Below are positions 1 through 8,752 of a stretch of 64,000 nucleotides of DNA, piece after piece. A program made the position numbers and the translations under genes. Numbering within the stretch: position 1 is the stretch's first letter; the number at the start of each line of letters is the position of its first letter. The stretch is from Alloacidobacterium dinghuense (GTDB taxonomy: Bacteria; Acidobacteriota; Terriglobia; Terriglobales; Acidobacteriaceae). The DNA lies in the NCBI RefSeq assembly GCF_014274465.1, contig NZ_CP060394.1:558001-622000 (forward strand), written 5' to 3'. The notes under the pieces were generated by a model. That model made no database searches, was not told the origin of the DNA, and saw only the letters and a list, made by a program, of their open reading frames with translations.

Positions 1-771
1 GATGCCATCGCCCGAAGCGTCGGCTTCTCCCTGCAATCCGCGAATGACGTAATAGGTGAAGATTCCGTGGCCGCCGCCCCACTGTGGGCTCTCGAAGCTT
101 TGCTCGCGATCGCGGCTGGCAGTGAGCGAAAACATGGAAGTATTGAGGTCGAGAAGACTGTGGTTCACTTGCGCGGTGTCATCTTCTGGTGTAATTGCTC
201 CGCTATGACACGCATCGGTGATGAGAACTTTCCACTTGCCGTGAATCTCTGTGCCGATATCTTTGCCCAAGTCCTCCATCGGCATCGCTGTAGTCGAGAG
301 GTGCGCGATGTCAACGTCAGTCGGTGCGAGATAGGCTTTGCCGCCTGCGATGAATCCGTGACCAGCAAAATAGATGAGGACGCGGTCTTGCGGTCCGGTG
401 ACCGATGGCAGCCATTGTTCGAGTTCCTTGCGCAGGTTCTGTAGCGTGGCCTGTTCATTGGTCAGCTTGTGCACGTTCTCGGCAGGGAAGTTGCCGCCCT
501 CGGCGCTGATGAGCGTGGTGTAAACGTCTTCGGCGTCGCGGTCGGCGAACTGAAGTTGTGCTTTCGCAGGAAGGTGTGTGTAATGCGCGATTCCAACAAC
601 CAGAGCGTAGCTATGCGGAATGACTGGAGCGGCCGGAGTGGGAGGTTCGGGGGCGGATTCCTTTACATGTGTGAGGTCGCGATTTTGCTGGTCGGGTGGC
701 GGTGTGGGATTTTGCGCCGCGCCAACGGCGCTCATGCCAAGAGCAAGTACCAAAGAAAGAATGCCGCGCAT
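1..771 (-). CDS. Caspase-like peptidase (family C14), secreted, truncated by the window edge
   Basis: The minus-strand frame starts at an ATG at 771 and stays open to base 1, so the C-terminus lies outside the window. Residues 1-19 form a signal peptide ending in GAAQ, followed by a proline-rich linker (about 20-52). The caspase/metacaspase core follows, with the catalytic His in FAGHGF (H138) and the catalytic Cys in DACHSG (C188). Caspase-hemoglobinase fold enzymes cut after basic or acidic residues; the substrate here is unknown. The signal peptide places it outside the cytoplasm. It lies 5 bp after a DUF4384 gene and is the last visible gene of the kinase operon. The fold and catalytic pair are clear; the cellular role is inference. 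Confidence 0.9.
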   Translation of the reverse strand, partial: MRGILSLVLALGMSAVGAAQNPTPPPDQQNRDLTHVKESAPEPPTPAAPVIPHSYALVVGIAHYTHLPAKAQLQFADRDAEDVYTTLISAEGGNFPAENVHKLTNEQATLQNLRKELEQWLPSVTGPQDRVLIYFAGHGFIAGGKAYLAPTDVDIAHLSTTAMPMEDLGKDIGTEIHGKWKVLITDACHSGAITPEDDTAQVNHSLLDLNTSMFSLTASRDREQSFESPQWGGGHGIFTYYVIRGLQGEADASGDGI

Positions 772-776
772 AGGTC

Positions 777-1475
777 CTACTTGTGTGCCAATCGAAACTC
801 ATAAATCAGCGGACCATTCTCTCCGCTGCTGGGGGCGACAACTGTGGTCGTCGGCTTGTTGATGACGGTGATGTCGCGCGCGCTGGTTCCGGGAATGGCC
901 GGGAGCTGCGCGGGCAGAGGGTCATCCTTGCTTACGGCGTGTGGGCCGGCCATGACATCGATACACTCGCCGCGCGCGCGAAATACGGAGTCATCGCAAC
1001 GCGGAAGCAGTTCAGCCGGAGCGCCCGGGGGCGGCGGTTCGGGAGGCAACGGTGCTGGTGTGGTCTTCGTCAGCCTTACCGGGCTGATGACGAAGTAGAC
1101 GGTCTCGTATCCCGGAGGATCATCGACGCGAAACCACTCGCCCTGGGCAGGCGGAATCAGATATTCGATGTCGCGTTCGACGCGATTTGTGTCCTGCGCG
1201 TCTTTTCCGGGGTACAGGACAATGTACTTGCCCGACGTACTCTGATCCATAACGTAGAGGTAGCCGTCGAAGGACGGCTTAAAGCGGAAGCGTACCAGGT
1301 CGCCGGAACGAAAGACGTGCTGCGGACTGGTGACTTCAACGTTCTTGTCTTTCGTCTGACGCTCGACCCTGATCTCCATCCGAGGAGTCTGTTGCGCGTA
1401 CAAAAGATTTTGGGAGACAGCGCTCAGTGAAAAGATCAGAGCCAATAGGGAGGCATGAAACAAGCGTCTTCGCAT
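777..1475 (-). CDS. Secreted DUF4384-domain protein
   Basis: The protein has about 232 residues from the ATG at 1475, which opens directly into a signal peptide (MRRRLFHASLLALIF...LYAQQ). An in-frame ATG at 1511 overlaps the stop of the upstream gene and would give a longer, translationally coupled start, so the start is uncertain. The middle carries the DUF4384 pattern: a basic stretch, FRSGDLVRFRFKPSFDGYLYVMDQ, then a YPGKDAQDTNRV segment and an FRVDDPPG segment. DUF4384 domains often accompany caspase-like and kinase proteins in bacteria; their biochemical role is not established. It is similar in layout to the next upstream gene, which suggests an old duplication. Confidence 0.82.
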   Translation of the reverse strand: MRRRLFHASLLALIFSLSAVSQNLLYAQQTPRMEIRVERQTKDKNVEVTSPQHVFRSGDLVRFRFKPSFDGYLYVMDQSTSGKYIVLYPGKDAQDTNRVERDIEYLIPPAQGEWFRVDDPPGYETVYFVISPVRLTKTTPAPLPPEPPPPGAPAELLPRCDDSVFRARGECIDVMAGPHAVSKDDPLPAQLPAIPGTSARDITVINKPTTTVVAPSSGENGPLIYEFRLAHK

Positions 1476-1503
1476 GATTTGATTCGCCCTCAGGGACGGA
1501 CTT

Positions 1504-2403
1504 TCATTCATGATCCAGCACAAGAGGTGCGACGACCCTCGATCCATGCGATTCAGCAGAAAGTGAATTCACGACATAGACGGCTTTTTCACTTTGCTGG
1601 GTATCATCGTTGGCCGCTGTGTTTACCTGCTCCCGAACTGGAACCAGATCGCGGCTCTGGAGTTGTTGTACTAGCGTGTCGGTGATTTGGTTCGACGCTT
1701 CCAGCGTTTCGGAGGCAGAAGGCTGGGCCGGTTGAGTAGGCGCTGTTTTCTGATCCTTAAGTCCGAAGATTGCTCCGTCGAGATCATTGATGGGGTTGAC
1801 GCTCAGCATGATGAACAGATGTTCTTTGCCTGCCTGCTTGTTCAACTCAAATGCGCCATCATTGGGAATCTCGTACACCTGGCCGGATTCAACGTAGTTT
1901 GAGCCTTGCGCCGCGTCTTGACTGGGGAAGATCGGCGACCATGTGCCGCTCGATCCTTGCTGGATGATGTAGAGATAGCCCGCATGATTGGCCATGATGC
2001 TGATCTTCACGTGATCGCCGCTGTGGAAGACCGTCGACGGCAGAACCTCAACGTATTTCCCTGAGGGATCGCGCTGCAGGAGTGTGTAGCGAAGCCCGAT
2101 GCGGTCGCTCGTCAGGCTCACGAGGTGCGGTTGTGCGCCATAGCCGTTTGCCACAACCGTCTGCGGGTCGATGTGTTTCACGGATGTGGTTGTCGCAGAC
2201 GTAGTGGTCTTTTTTGGTTTGGGGCTGGAGGGTTTTGCGGCCTTTGCGCCAGTTGTGCCGGGGTTGGGAGTGACGCCTCCGCTCACCAGGTCGCTGGCCG
2301 ACCAGAAAATGTCACGTGCGCTCATGCCCGACGGCGGGCTTGATTCCTGACCAAGGGCGATTCCAGCGGCAAGAAAGACTGCAAAGAAGAGTGAACCACG
2401 CAT
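1504..2403 (-). CDS. Secreted DUF4384-domain protein (second copy)
   Basis: This 299-residue protein starts with a signal peptide (MRGSLFFAVFLAAGIALGQ). A low-complexity Pro/Lys/Thr linker at about 45-75 follows. The DUF4384 core at about 85-200 shows the hallmark FHSGDHVKISIMANHAGYLY, a FPSQDAAQGSNYV strand and a LFIMLSVNPI segment. The C-terminal tail is polar and probably disordered. It starts 6 bp after the kinase stop, and its own stop overlaps a possible ATG of the next gene, so the four genes are probably co-transcribed. Together with the downstream copy it may form an extracytoplasmic partner of the caspase or of the kinase sensor domain; this is inference from order only. Confidence 0.82.
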   Translation of the reverse strand: MRGSLFFAVFLAAGIALGQESSPPSGMSARDIFWSASDLVSGGVTPNPGTTGAKAAKPSSPKPKKTTTSATTTSVKHIDPQTVVANGYGAQPHLVSLTSDRIGLRYTLLQRDPSGKYVEVLPSTVFHSGDHVKISIMANHAGYLYIIQQGSSGTWSPIFPSQDAAQGSNYVESGQVYEIPNDGAFELNKQAGKEHLFIMLSVNPINDLDGAIFGLKDQKTAPTQPAQPSASETLEASNQITDTLVQQLQSRDLVPVREQVNTAANDDTQQSEKAVYVVNSLSAESHGSRVVAPLVLDHE

Positions 2404-2409
2404 AGTAAG

Positions 2410-4278
2410 TTACCGTCCGTGTAGTAAAGACTGTAAACGGGCCAAGGCGCCCGGTTTTGGAAGATCTCGCGCACAACGAAATCCTATAATCGCCGAACTC
2501 TGATCGGAGGGAAAACCTCTCCGTAAAAAGCTCTTGAAGAATCGATCGCCGTGCGGGGAAAAGCTCCCGCCTTTAATCGAGTACCACGTCTTGGAGAAGT
2601 CTATGCTCCCAAGCTGGACATGCATATCATCAAATTCACGCTGTCCGGCTGGAAATGTGGTTGCCGTCCATTCAAAGACATTTCCGGCCATGTTGAGCGC
2701 TCCGTAGGGACTCTTGCGATCCTGATAGGAATTCACCGGCTGCAGATCTGTGGGCACGCCATCGGTCCAGGGTTGCTGTCCCCAGGGATAGGGACGGCCA
2801 TCGGTTCCTCTTGCAGCTTTTTCCCACTCCTCTTCAGTCGGCAATCGCTTACCGGCCCACGCGGCATATGCTTTCGCATCGTCATAGGTCACGCCGTAGA
2901 CGGGATTATCAGGCTTCGCGGTGAAATCCGCCGATTTGGGAGCCTGATGCCCGGTGGCGTCTACGAAGCGCTTGTATTCCTGGTTTGAGACTTCTGTTTC
3001 GTCGACATAGAAGCCATTCAGCGCCATAGTTTGTCTCGGTCGCGGTGATTCGGGCGAGTCGTCTCCAAAAATGAAATTGCCCGCTGGCACCAGATCCATT
3101 TTGCCGTGAGCATCCTGGAACACTGATGGCGCTCCCGCCGGGATCAGGAACAATGCCAACAGGACAGCGATTACGCAAGCGCCTAAAGCAGCTGCAATCC
3201 ATGGTAGTTTGCTTTTCTTGCGTGGGCTGTCGGCTGACGTAGATTCAACACGCGTCGGAACCCCTGCGGAAATAGGGACAGGTTGTTGTACTGGCGTTTC
3301 AACGGAAGTTTGAGCTCTGGTGACCTCGCGGGCGACCGTAGGAGCGGGTGTCTGCGAGGGCGTGACCGGCTGTGACAACTCAGCTTCGATGACGGGATTC
3401 AATTGAGGCCTTAGAGAGCCTGCTGCGGAAGATGCGCCCAGTGCATGCAGTTCCTCGAGCAAGGCTAGGGGGCTTTGATAACGGTCTTCGCGGCGCTTTT
3501 GCAGCAGTTTCTGAAGCAGCTTGTCGCACACCTCCGGAAGCGCCGGATCATAGCTCAGGACAGAAGGCGGGGGCGTTGAAATGTGTGCGATCTGAATTGC
3601 TGTAACAGATTCGTTGTCGAACGGCCGTTGGCCGGTGAGAAGCTCGAAAAAGACAACGCCGAGAGAATAGAGGTCGCTGCGAACATCACACCCTTCGCCT
3701 CGAATCTGCTCCGGGCTCATGTAATAGGGAGTACCGAGGCTTTCACCCGGACGCGTCAGGCCATCGGCTAAGTCGACGGCCTTCGAGATGCCGAAGTCGA
3801 GGATCATGATCCGGCCATTGGTATCGAGGAGCATGTTGGCCGGCTTTAGATCGCGGTGAACGACACGCTTGGATTCAGACCAAACCAGCGCCTCAGCGGT
3901 TTGCGCAACTATGTTTGCTGCGTCTCCAGGGGTGAGCTTGCCATGACGGCGCAGATAGCTTGCCATATCCTCGCCGGAGATGTACTGCATGATGAGATAG
4001 TGAAGGCCATCGCCCTGGCCTATATCAAAGATTGGAACGATGTTCGGGTGGCCGGAGAGGGAAGCTGCGGTACGCGCCTCCTGCTCGAAACGGGCGACAA
4101 TGTTAGCATCCTGGGCTAGATATTCGGCCAAAACCTTTATCGCAAAGACGCCACCGTGACGGCGATGCCTGGCCAGGAACACCTGAGCCATGCCCCCTCC
4201 GCCGATTCGGCGCATGACCTGGTATTTGTCCCCGAGAAGCGTCTCGAGTCCAGCTATCTTTTGATCCTCAGTTAGCAT
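2410..4278 (-). CDS. Transmembrane Ser/Thr protein kinase with extracytoplasmic FGE-sulfatase-type domain
   Basis: The 622 residues hold, in order: a Pkn2/PknB-type kinase domain (about 19-280) with glycine loop GGGGMAQV, catalytic lysine K48 (AIKVL), HRDLKPAN (D143) and DFG (161-163); a Pro/Thr-rich juxtamembrane linker; one membrane helix (about 357-381); and a formylglycine-generating-enzyme (FGE-sulfatase) fold domain (about 394-612) with VPAGNFIFGD, PVYGVTYDDAKAYAAWAGKRLPT and GFRCARD signatures. The cysteine pair used by true FGE enzymes is absent near the C-terminus, where the sequence reads FFKSFLRR, so the domain is probably a binding or sensor module. It heads the minus-strand operon with two DUF4384 genes and a caspase-like gene. 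Ser/Thr phosphorylation is predicted with confidence; the ligand is unknown. Confidence 0.93.
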   Translation of the reverse strand: MLTEDQKIAGLETLLGDKYQVMRRIGGGGMAQVFLARHRRHGGVFAIKVLAEYLAQDANIVARFEQEARTAASLSGHPNIVPIFDIGQGDGLHYLIMQYISGEDMASYLRRHGKLTPGDAANIVAQTAEALVWSESKRVVHRDLKPANMLLDTNGRIMILDFGISKAVDLADGLTRPGESLGTPYYMSPEQIRGEGCDVRSDLYSLGVVFFELLTGQRPFDNESVTAIQIAHISTPPPSVLSYDPALPEVCDKLLQKLLQKRREDRYQSPLALLEELHALGASSAAGSLRPQLNPVIEAELSQPVTPSQTPAPTVAREVTRAQTSVETPVQQPVPISAGVPTRVESTSADSPRKKSKLPWIAAALGACVIAVLLALFLIPAGAPSVFQDAHGKMDLVPAGNFIFGDDSPESPRPRQTMALNGFYVDETEVSNQEYKRFVDATGHQAPKSADFTAKPDNPVYGVTYDDAKAYAAWAGKRLPTEEEWEKAARGTDGRPYPWGQQPWTDGVPTDLQPVNSYQDRKSPYGALNMAGNVFEWTATTFPAGQREFDDMHVQLGSIDFSKTWYSIKGGSFSPHGDRFFKSFLRRGFPSDQSSAIIGFRCARDLPKPGALARLQSLLHGR

Positions 4279-4522
4279 TGGTTGGCAATTATACGACTCG
4301 CGTCAGCAGACTTTTGTGCAGAATAACCCGTATCGCATAGAACGGAGAAACGCTTCGGGGGGACGGCGCACTATCCCGCAAAGCTTTGCTGCAGAAGCTG
4401 GTAGCTTCCGGGGTACAGCAAGAAATGTCTTGTAAGGTTGCGCAGCGAAGGTGATAATGACTCGCGCTGAGGGGTTGGGCCTTTTGTAGGTCGCCCCGGC
4501 AAGTGTCTCCGAGGGCCCTCCC

Positions 4523-5593
4523 ATGCTACGTAAAAAATTGCGCGTTGTTTCTCCGCGTCTGGTCGATTGTCTATCCGCTGTGTCGCTCTTCACGATGCTT
4601 GGTTGCGGGACAGCGCCGATGAACTCGCCCTCTCCAACGCTGCCATCCCCTACCACTACTGCGGGGAGCAACGTCGCCACTGGTGCGATTCTCGGATATG
4701 TGTGGGATCAGACGGCCACAGGCCTTCGCCCGATTTTTGGGGTGCCTGGTGCGGCTCAGTTTGGATCGCCGATCTACGGAGGGGCAGCGTACAACAACGC
4801 TGTTGCGTGCGCCGATAAGAAATTCGCGTTGCTGACCAATTCTGGCGGACAGGCAGCAGTGGCGCCTCTGCCTTCAGGCATGCCGGTGCAGGTGGCAGAT
4901 CACCTCTCAGCAAAAGAGCAGATTGCGATCAGTCCTACCTGCTCAGCGGCGCTCCTGTACGCGCCCGGTAGTTCTAACGCGACTCTGGTTCTCGGACTGC
5001 CTGCAATTCCGAAGGCGCAATCCCTCGATTTATCGCAAGCGGGCGCGATCACAAGCGCCGTGGTGAGCGACACGGGATTGGTCCTCGCAGCATCTGGCCA
5101 GACAGCCGGAGCAACTAGCGTGACCGCTATATCGACAGATGGAAGTGCGACGCAGATCACGACTGTAGCGAGCTTTGGAGGAATGAGTTTTCTTCCGTCG
5201 ACGCAGAATGCTCTCATTGCTGACGGTGGACGGAGCACGATCTGGATGGCCTCGAATCTTCCCGCAAACTCGTTGAATCGTGTTGCTTCTACGGCAGACG
5301 GCGTGACACAGCCGGTAGCGGTTGCATCGTCAAGCGATGGACGCTGGATTGTTGTCGCGAACCAGAGCGGAACGATTCTGCGGCTCGATCTGACTCGTCA
5401 AAGCGCGCCTGCGCAAGCTGTGTGTAAAAGCTGTACTGCGCCAAAACTTATTCCGCTTGGTGGCAACAGCACGTTCCTGTTATCTGATCTGACTTCGGGA
5501 CCGATCTGGACATTTGACGGAGACTCGCCGTCGCCGCGCATCGTCTTTATTCCCGCAATCAAAGCGAGCACCACAGCGGGGGTGGCGCGATGA
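4523..5593 (+). CDS. Lipoprotein with beta-propeller-like repeats
   Basis: This 356-residue protein has an N-terminal hydrophobic segment ending in a lipobox-like LGC (about residue 28), so it is probably a lipoprotein. The remainder is rich in short hydrophobic/Ser/Thr strands with recurring SSDGRWIVVANQSG-type segments typical of WD40/YVTN-like propellers, although no family could be named with certainty. Its stop overlaps the ATG of the next gene (ATGA), so the two are translationally coupled. It diverges from the kinase operon across a 244-bp gap. Function unknown; a surface or periplasmic partner of the FG-GAP protein is a reasonable guess. Confidence 0.75.
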   Translation: MLRKKLRVVSPRLVDCLSAVSLFTMLGCGTAPMNSPSPTLPSPTTTAGSNVATGAILGYVWDQTATGLRPIFGVPGAAQFGSPIYGGAAYNNAVACADKKFALLTNSGGQAAVAPLPSGMPVQVADHLSAKEQIAISPTCSAALLYAPGSSNATLVLGLPAIPKAQSLDLSQAGAITSAVVSDTGLVLAASGQTAGATSVTAISTDGSATQITTVASFGGMSFLPSTQNALIADGGRSTIWMASNLPANSLNRVASTADGVTQPVAVASSSDGRWIVVANQSGTILRLDLTRQSAPAQAVCKSCTAPKLIPLGGNSTFLLSDLTSGPIWTFDGDSPSPRIVFIPAIKASTTAGVAR

Positions 5594-8500
5594 GAACGTT
5601 CAGGAGTGAATTCCCGCGCGTCGCTTCGTTCATCGGGTTATTCATGCTTGCTCCGTTGTGTGCAGGCGCACAAGAGCAGCCACAGCCGCCACCGGCATAC
5701 AATAGCGCGACTTCGCTCACATCGAATAGCCCTACCCTGACATTGCCCGGCAGCCTGACCTTGACGAGCGTGGTTTCAGCTCCGAATGGTGGAGGTGTTC
5801 CCACCGGCAAGGTGACCTTCGACTACGATACGACCAACTCGCTCGGAACTGCGAACCTCACTATTCTCACGAAAACCGAGGCCTTTCCGACGGCACCCTC
5901 GAATGCGTTTGCGTTCGGCACTGAACCATTTCCCTTTTGGGCGACGAGCTTATTCAGCGCGACGGAGATGGATCTTGCGATCATCGATCAAAACCTATCC
6001 ACCTCTGACGGCAGTCCCATCGTCACGATCTTTCCCGGACTCGGGCGGGGCGGATTCGGTACTCCAACCCCGCATACCGTAGAGATCAACAAAACACTGC
6101 CCAATGGCGCCTACATCGACGCAATCGCCAGCGGGGATTTCCATAACGATGGCAACCAGGAATTCCTGCTTCATCTAAAGGAATACGGCGAATCGTCAGG
6201 TCCAGTGCCGAGCGCGTATGACATGGTAGATTCGAAGCTTACCGATACCTTCATCGGCGTGCCGCCGCCGTGCGCAGAGGGCGATCCGAATTGCAATTTC
6301 AACGACCAGGATAATGAGGTGCTTGCAGTCGACGACTTCAATGGAGACGGCTATGCCGACGTCGGTGTGCTTGTAACCAATTATTTCGGAGTTCTGCAAA
6401 ACTATCTCGGCTACAATCCGGTTACGCAGCCTCGCATCCGCATCGGTATCAATAACAAGGGAACCGCTGGTGTCCCCTTTTTCTCGTTTGGTCCGAACGC
6501 AACGCTTCCCACTTTCGTGGACACGGTGAATACGGGGGCCACGGATTATTACTGCCCACAAGCGATCGCGACCGGCCAGTTTCGAAAGAACGGGAGCAAA
6601 GATGTTGTCTCGGTGGGTAGGCAAAGCGTCTGGTACTACAACTCCTATACAGGCGGCTATTACACGAACTATTGTACTCAGCCTTCTTCGCCTGGCTACC
6701 TGGTGCTGCTGCTGGGCGACGGCACAGGAAACCTGACCAGCCAGACGCCCATTCAACTCGGAAGTAGTCCTGCTGCGGTCGGGGTTGGGGACTTTAACAA
6801 GGACGGCAACCTCGATGCCGTTGTGGTGGATCAGGTAGACAACACGGTTGAAATTCTCTACGGCAAAGGAGACGGAACGTTCTCTGCACAGCCGTTCACA
6901 ATCACTGCTGGAAATGGTCCGGACAGCATACAGGTTGCCGATTTCAACGGCGACGGCTACCCCGACGTTGCCATCGGCGACTATGCGGACGGCATTGTTT
7001 ATCTTCTCTTGAACGATGGAACTGGGAAGCTTCTGGCGCCTGTCAATGTCTACGCCGGCATTGCTGCGGAGCCAGTCGCCATCCTTGCGCAGGATATGAA
7101 TGGAGATGGACTTGCAGACCTGACGGCGCTGTCGTCTCGCTTGATAGTGGACGGAGGAACAGCCGCTCTTGCTGCCGCCGCAACGAACAATGTGGCGGTT
7201 CTTCTGAATTCAGCATCAGCGCAGGCGACGTTGACCACGGCAATGATGACGCTGCCCTCCGGCAATCGTACGCTCACTGCGAATTTCCCCGGCGACTTGA
7301 ATTTCAACAGCAGTACATCTGCCGGCGATGCCGTCGTTGTCATGCAAACTCCGTCAGTCATCCAGTGGCTCGCACCGGCTGCTATCCAATACGGTACACA
7401 GCTCAGCGCAACACAGTTGGACGCCACCGCGAGTTTGCCCGGAACCTTCGCATACACGCCCCCGGCGGGAACCGTTTTGAATGCCGGTACTCAGACGCTT
7501 TCCGCGCTCTTCGTTCCAACAGATAATTTCAATTACTCCAACGCGACGGCGACTGTGCCCATCACTGTCACGAAAGCTCCTTCTGTCATCACCTGGCCTC
7601 CTCCTGCCGCGATAGAGTATGGAACTCCGCTCGGAGCTACACAGCTCAATGCATCTGCCAACATACCGGGCACCTTCGTTTATACGCCCGCCGCAGGGAC
7701 CATCCTCACTCCGGGCACTTCGACCCTCTCCGTAGCCTTCACTCCTGCGAATGCCGTTGACTACAATCCGGCGACCGCCACGGTGTCCATTAGCGTTAAC
7801 GGAGCTTCCCTGGTCAGCATCGCTCCGACCAACGCAAATCTTGGAAGCGCGGCCTTTAACCTGACTGTTGTCGGGCAGGGATTTACCCAGGGCGCAACTG
7901 TTCTGTGGAACGGTTCACCGCTGAGCACCTCTTACGTCGACCTGAACCATCTGATAGCTCAGGTGCCGGCTTCATTGCTCAAAACGGTGGGAACAGCAAC
8001 CGTTACTGTCATGGATCCGGCCTCAGTTCCTGTCGCTGGCTCGGCAATATTTACCATTACGCCTCCACCTGCAGTTGCTACAGCAACCGCGCCGCAAACC
8101 AGCGATCCGGCCACGGACCAGAGTGTTCAGCTTACGCTGAGTCCGTATCCGGCCGACATAACAGTTACGCTCACGCTTAGTTTTGCGCCGACACCGCCGA
8201 ATACAGTCGGTGACCCGGCGGTTCTGTTTGCCAATGGCACGACCGTGGATACATTTGTCGTCCCCGCCAATTCAACGGCAGCGATTGCTCCGGTCAGCTT
8301 CCAAACCGGCACCACCGCCGGAACCATCACGATTACCTTTCAACTTACGGCTGGCGGAGCGAACGTCACTCCGTCGACGCTTGCTCCGATCGTGGTTACG
8401 GTGCCTGCTTTGCCTCCGGTGATCACCAGTGCGAAGCTTACCCGGAATGGCCAGTCTATCCAGTTGGTAATCGAAGGGATCTCCTCGACGCGCGACATGT

Positions 8501-8739
8501 CACAGGCGGAGTTCCAGTTCACGCCTGCGTCTGGCGCGACTCTCAAAACAACAGACTTAACGGTGTCGCTGTCGGGGGCGTTCACCACGTGGTATTCAGA
8601 TGCAACTTCGGACGCATTTGGCACGGCATTCCAATATACGCAGCCGTTTACGCTCGACAGTAATGCTACCGATGTTCAAAGCGTCACCGTGACCCTTACA
8701 AATTCTGTGGGCCCATCACAACCTGCTACTGCTCAATGA
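5590..8739 (+). CDS. Large secreted FG-GAP/VCBS and Ig-like repeat protein
   Basis: The 1049 residues begin with a signal peptide ending near AGAQEQ. Several Ca-binding FG-GAP/VCBS blades occupy about residues 100-520; each carries a D-x-N-G-D-G loop (DFNGDGYADV, DFNKDGNLDAVVV, DFNGDGYPDVAIGD, DMNGDGLADL). The second half holds Ig-like modules. These include two clear tandem repeats (about 590-740) that share W-P/L-A-P-AAI-x-YGT-L-ATQL-A-A and TFxYTPxAGT, then an IPT/TIG-like unit (SIAPTNANLGSAAFNLTVVGQGF). Proteins of this build are usually exported surface or extracellular adhesins or binding proteins. Translation is coupled to the upstream lipoprotein by a 4-bp overlap. Confidence 0.88.
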   Translation: MRTFRSEFPRVASFIGLFMLAPLCAGAQEQPQPPPAYNSATSLTSNSPTLTLPGSLTLTSVVSAPNGGGVPTGKVTFDYDTTNSLGTANLTILTKTEAFPTAPSNAFAFGTEPFPFWATSLFSATEMDLAIIDQNLSTSDGSPIVTIFPGLGRGGFGTPTPHTVEINKTLPNGAYIDAIASGDFHNDGNQEFLLHLKEYGESSGPVPSAYDMVDSKLTDTFIGVPPPCAEGDPNCNFNDQDNEVLAVDDFNGDGYADVGVLVTNYFGVLQNYLGYNPVTQPRIRIGINNKGTAGVPFFSFGPNATLPTFVDTVNTGATDYYCPQAIATGQFRKNGSKDVVSVGRQSVWYYNSYTGGYYTNYCTQPSSPGYLVLLLGDGTGNLTSQTPIQLGSSPAAVGVGDFNKDGNLDAVVVDQVDNTVEILYGKGDGTFSAQPFTITAGNGPDSIQVADFNGDGYPDVAIGDYADGIVYLLLNDGTGKLLAPVNVYAGIAAEPVAILAQDMNGDGLADLTALSSRLIVDGGTAALAAAATNNVAVLLNSASAQATLTTAMMTLPSGNRTLTANFPGDLNFNSSTSAGDAVVVMQTPSVIQWLAPAAIQYGTQLSATQLDATASLPGTFAYTPPAGTVLNAGTQTLSALFVPTDNFNYSNATATVPITVTKAPSVITWPPPAAIEYGTPLGATQLNASANIPGTFVYTPAAGTILTPGTSTLSVAFTPANAVDYNPATATVSISVNGASLVSIAPTNANLGSAAFNLTVVGQGFTQGATVLWNGSPLSTSYVDLNHLIAQVPASLLKTVGTATVTVMDPASVPVAGSAIFTITPPPAVATATAPQTSDPATDQSVQLTLSPYPADITVTLTLSFAPTPPNTVGDPAVLFANGTTVDTFVVPANSTAAIAPVSFQTGTTAGTITITFQLTAGGANVTPSTLAPIVVTVPALPPVITSAKLTRNGQSIQLVIEGISSTRDMSQAEFQFTPASGATLKTTDLTVSLSGAFTTWYSDATSDAFGTAFQYTQPFTLDSNATDVQSVTVTLTNSVGPSQPATAQ

Positions 8740-8752
8740 TGCCTGGTGAGAG

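Noticed and set aside
2410-3100. Diversity-generating retroelement target in the FGE domain
   Set aside because: FGE/C-type-lectin folds are common targets, but no reverse transcriptase gene and no template/variable repeat pair were seen in the window.
6196-6756. A 186-codon minus-strand frame inside the FG-GAP protein gene
   Set aside because: It is antisense to a gene with clear signal peptide and repeat motifs. No Shine-Dalgarno sequence or family feature was found; this is a composition effect of a GC-rich codon pattern.
7349-7800. Tandem repeats in the FG-GAP gene considered as a mobile or CRISPR-like repeat
   Set aside because: The repeat is at protein level (two Ig-like modules), in frame and diverged at DNA level; there are no spacers.
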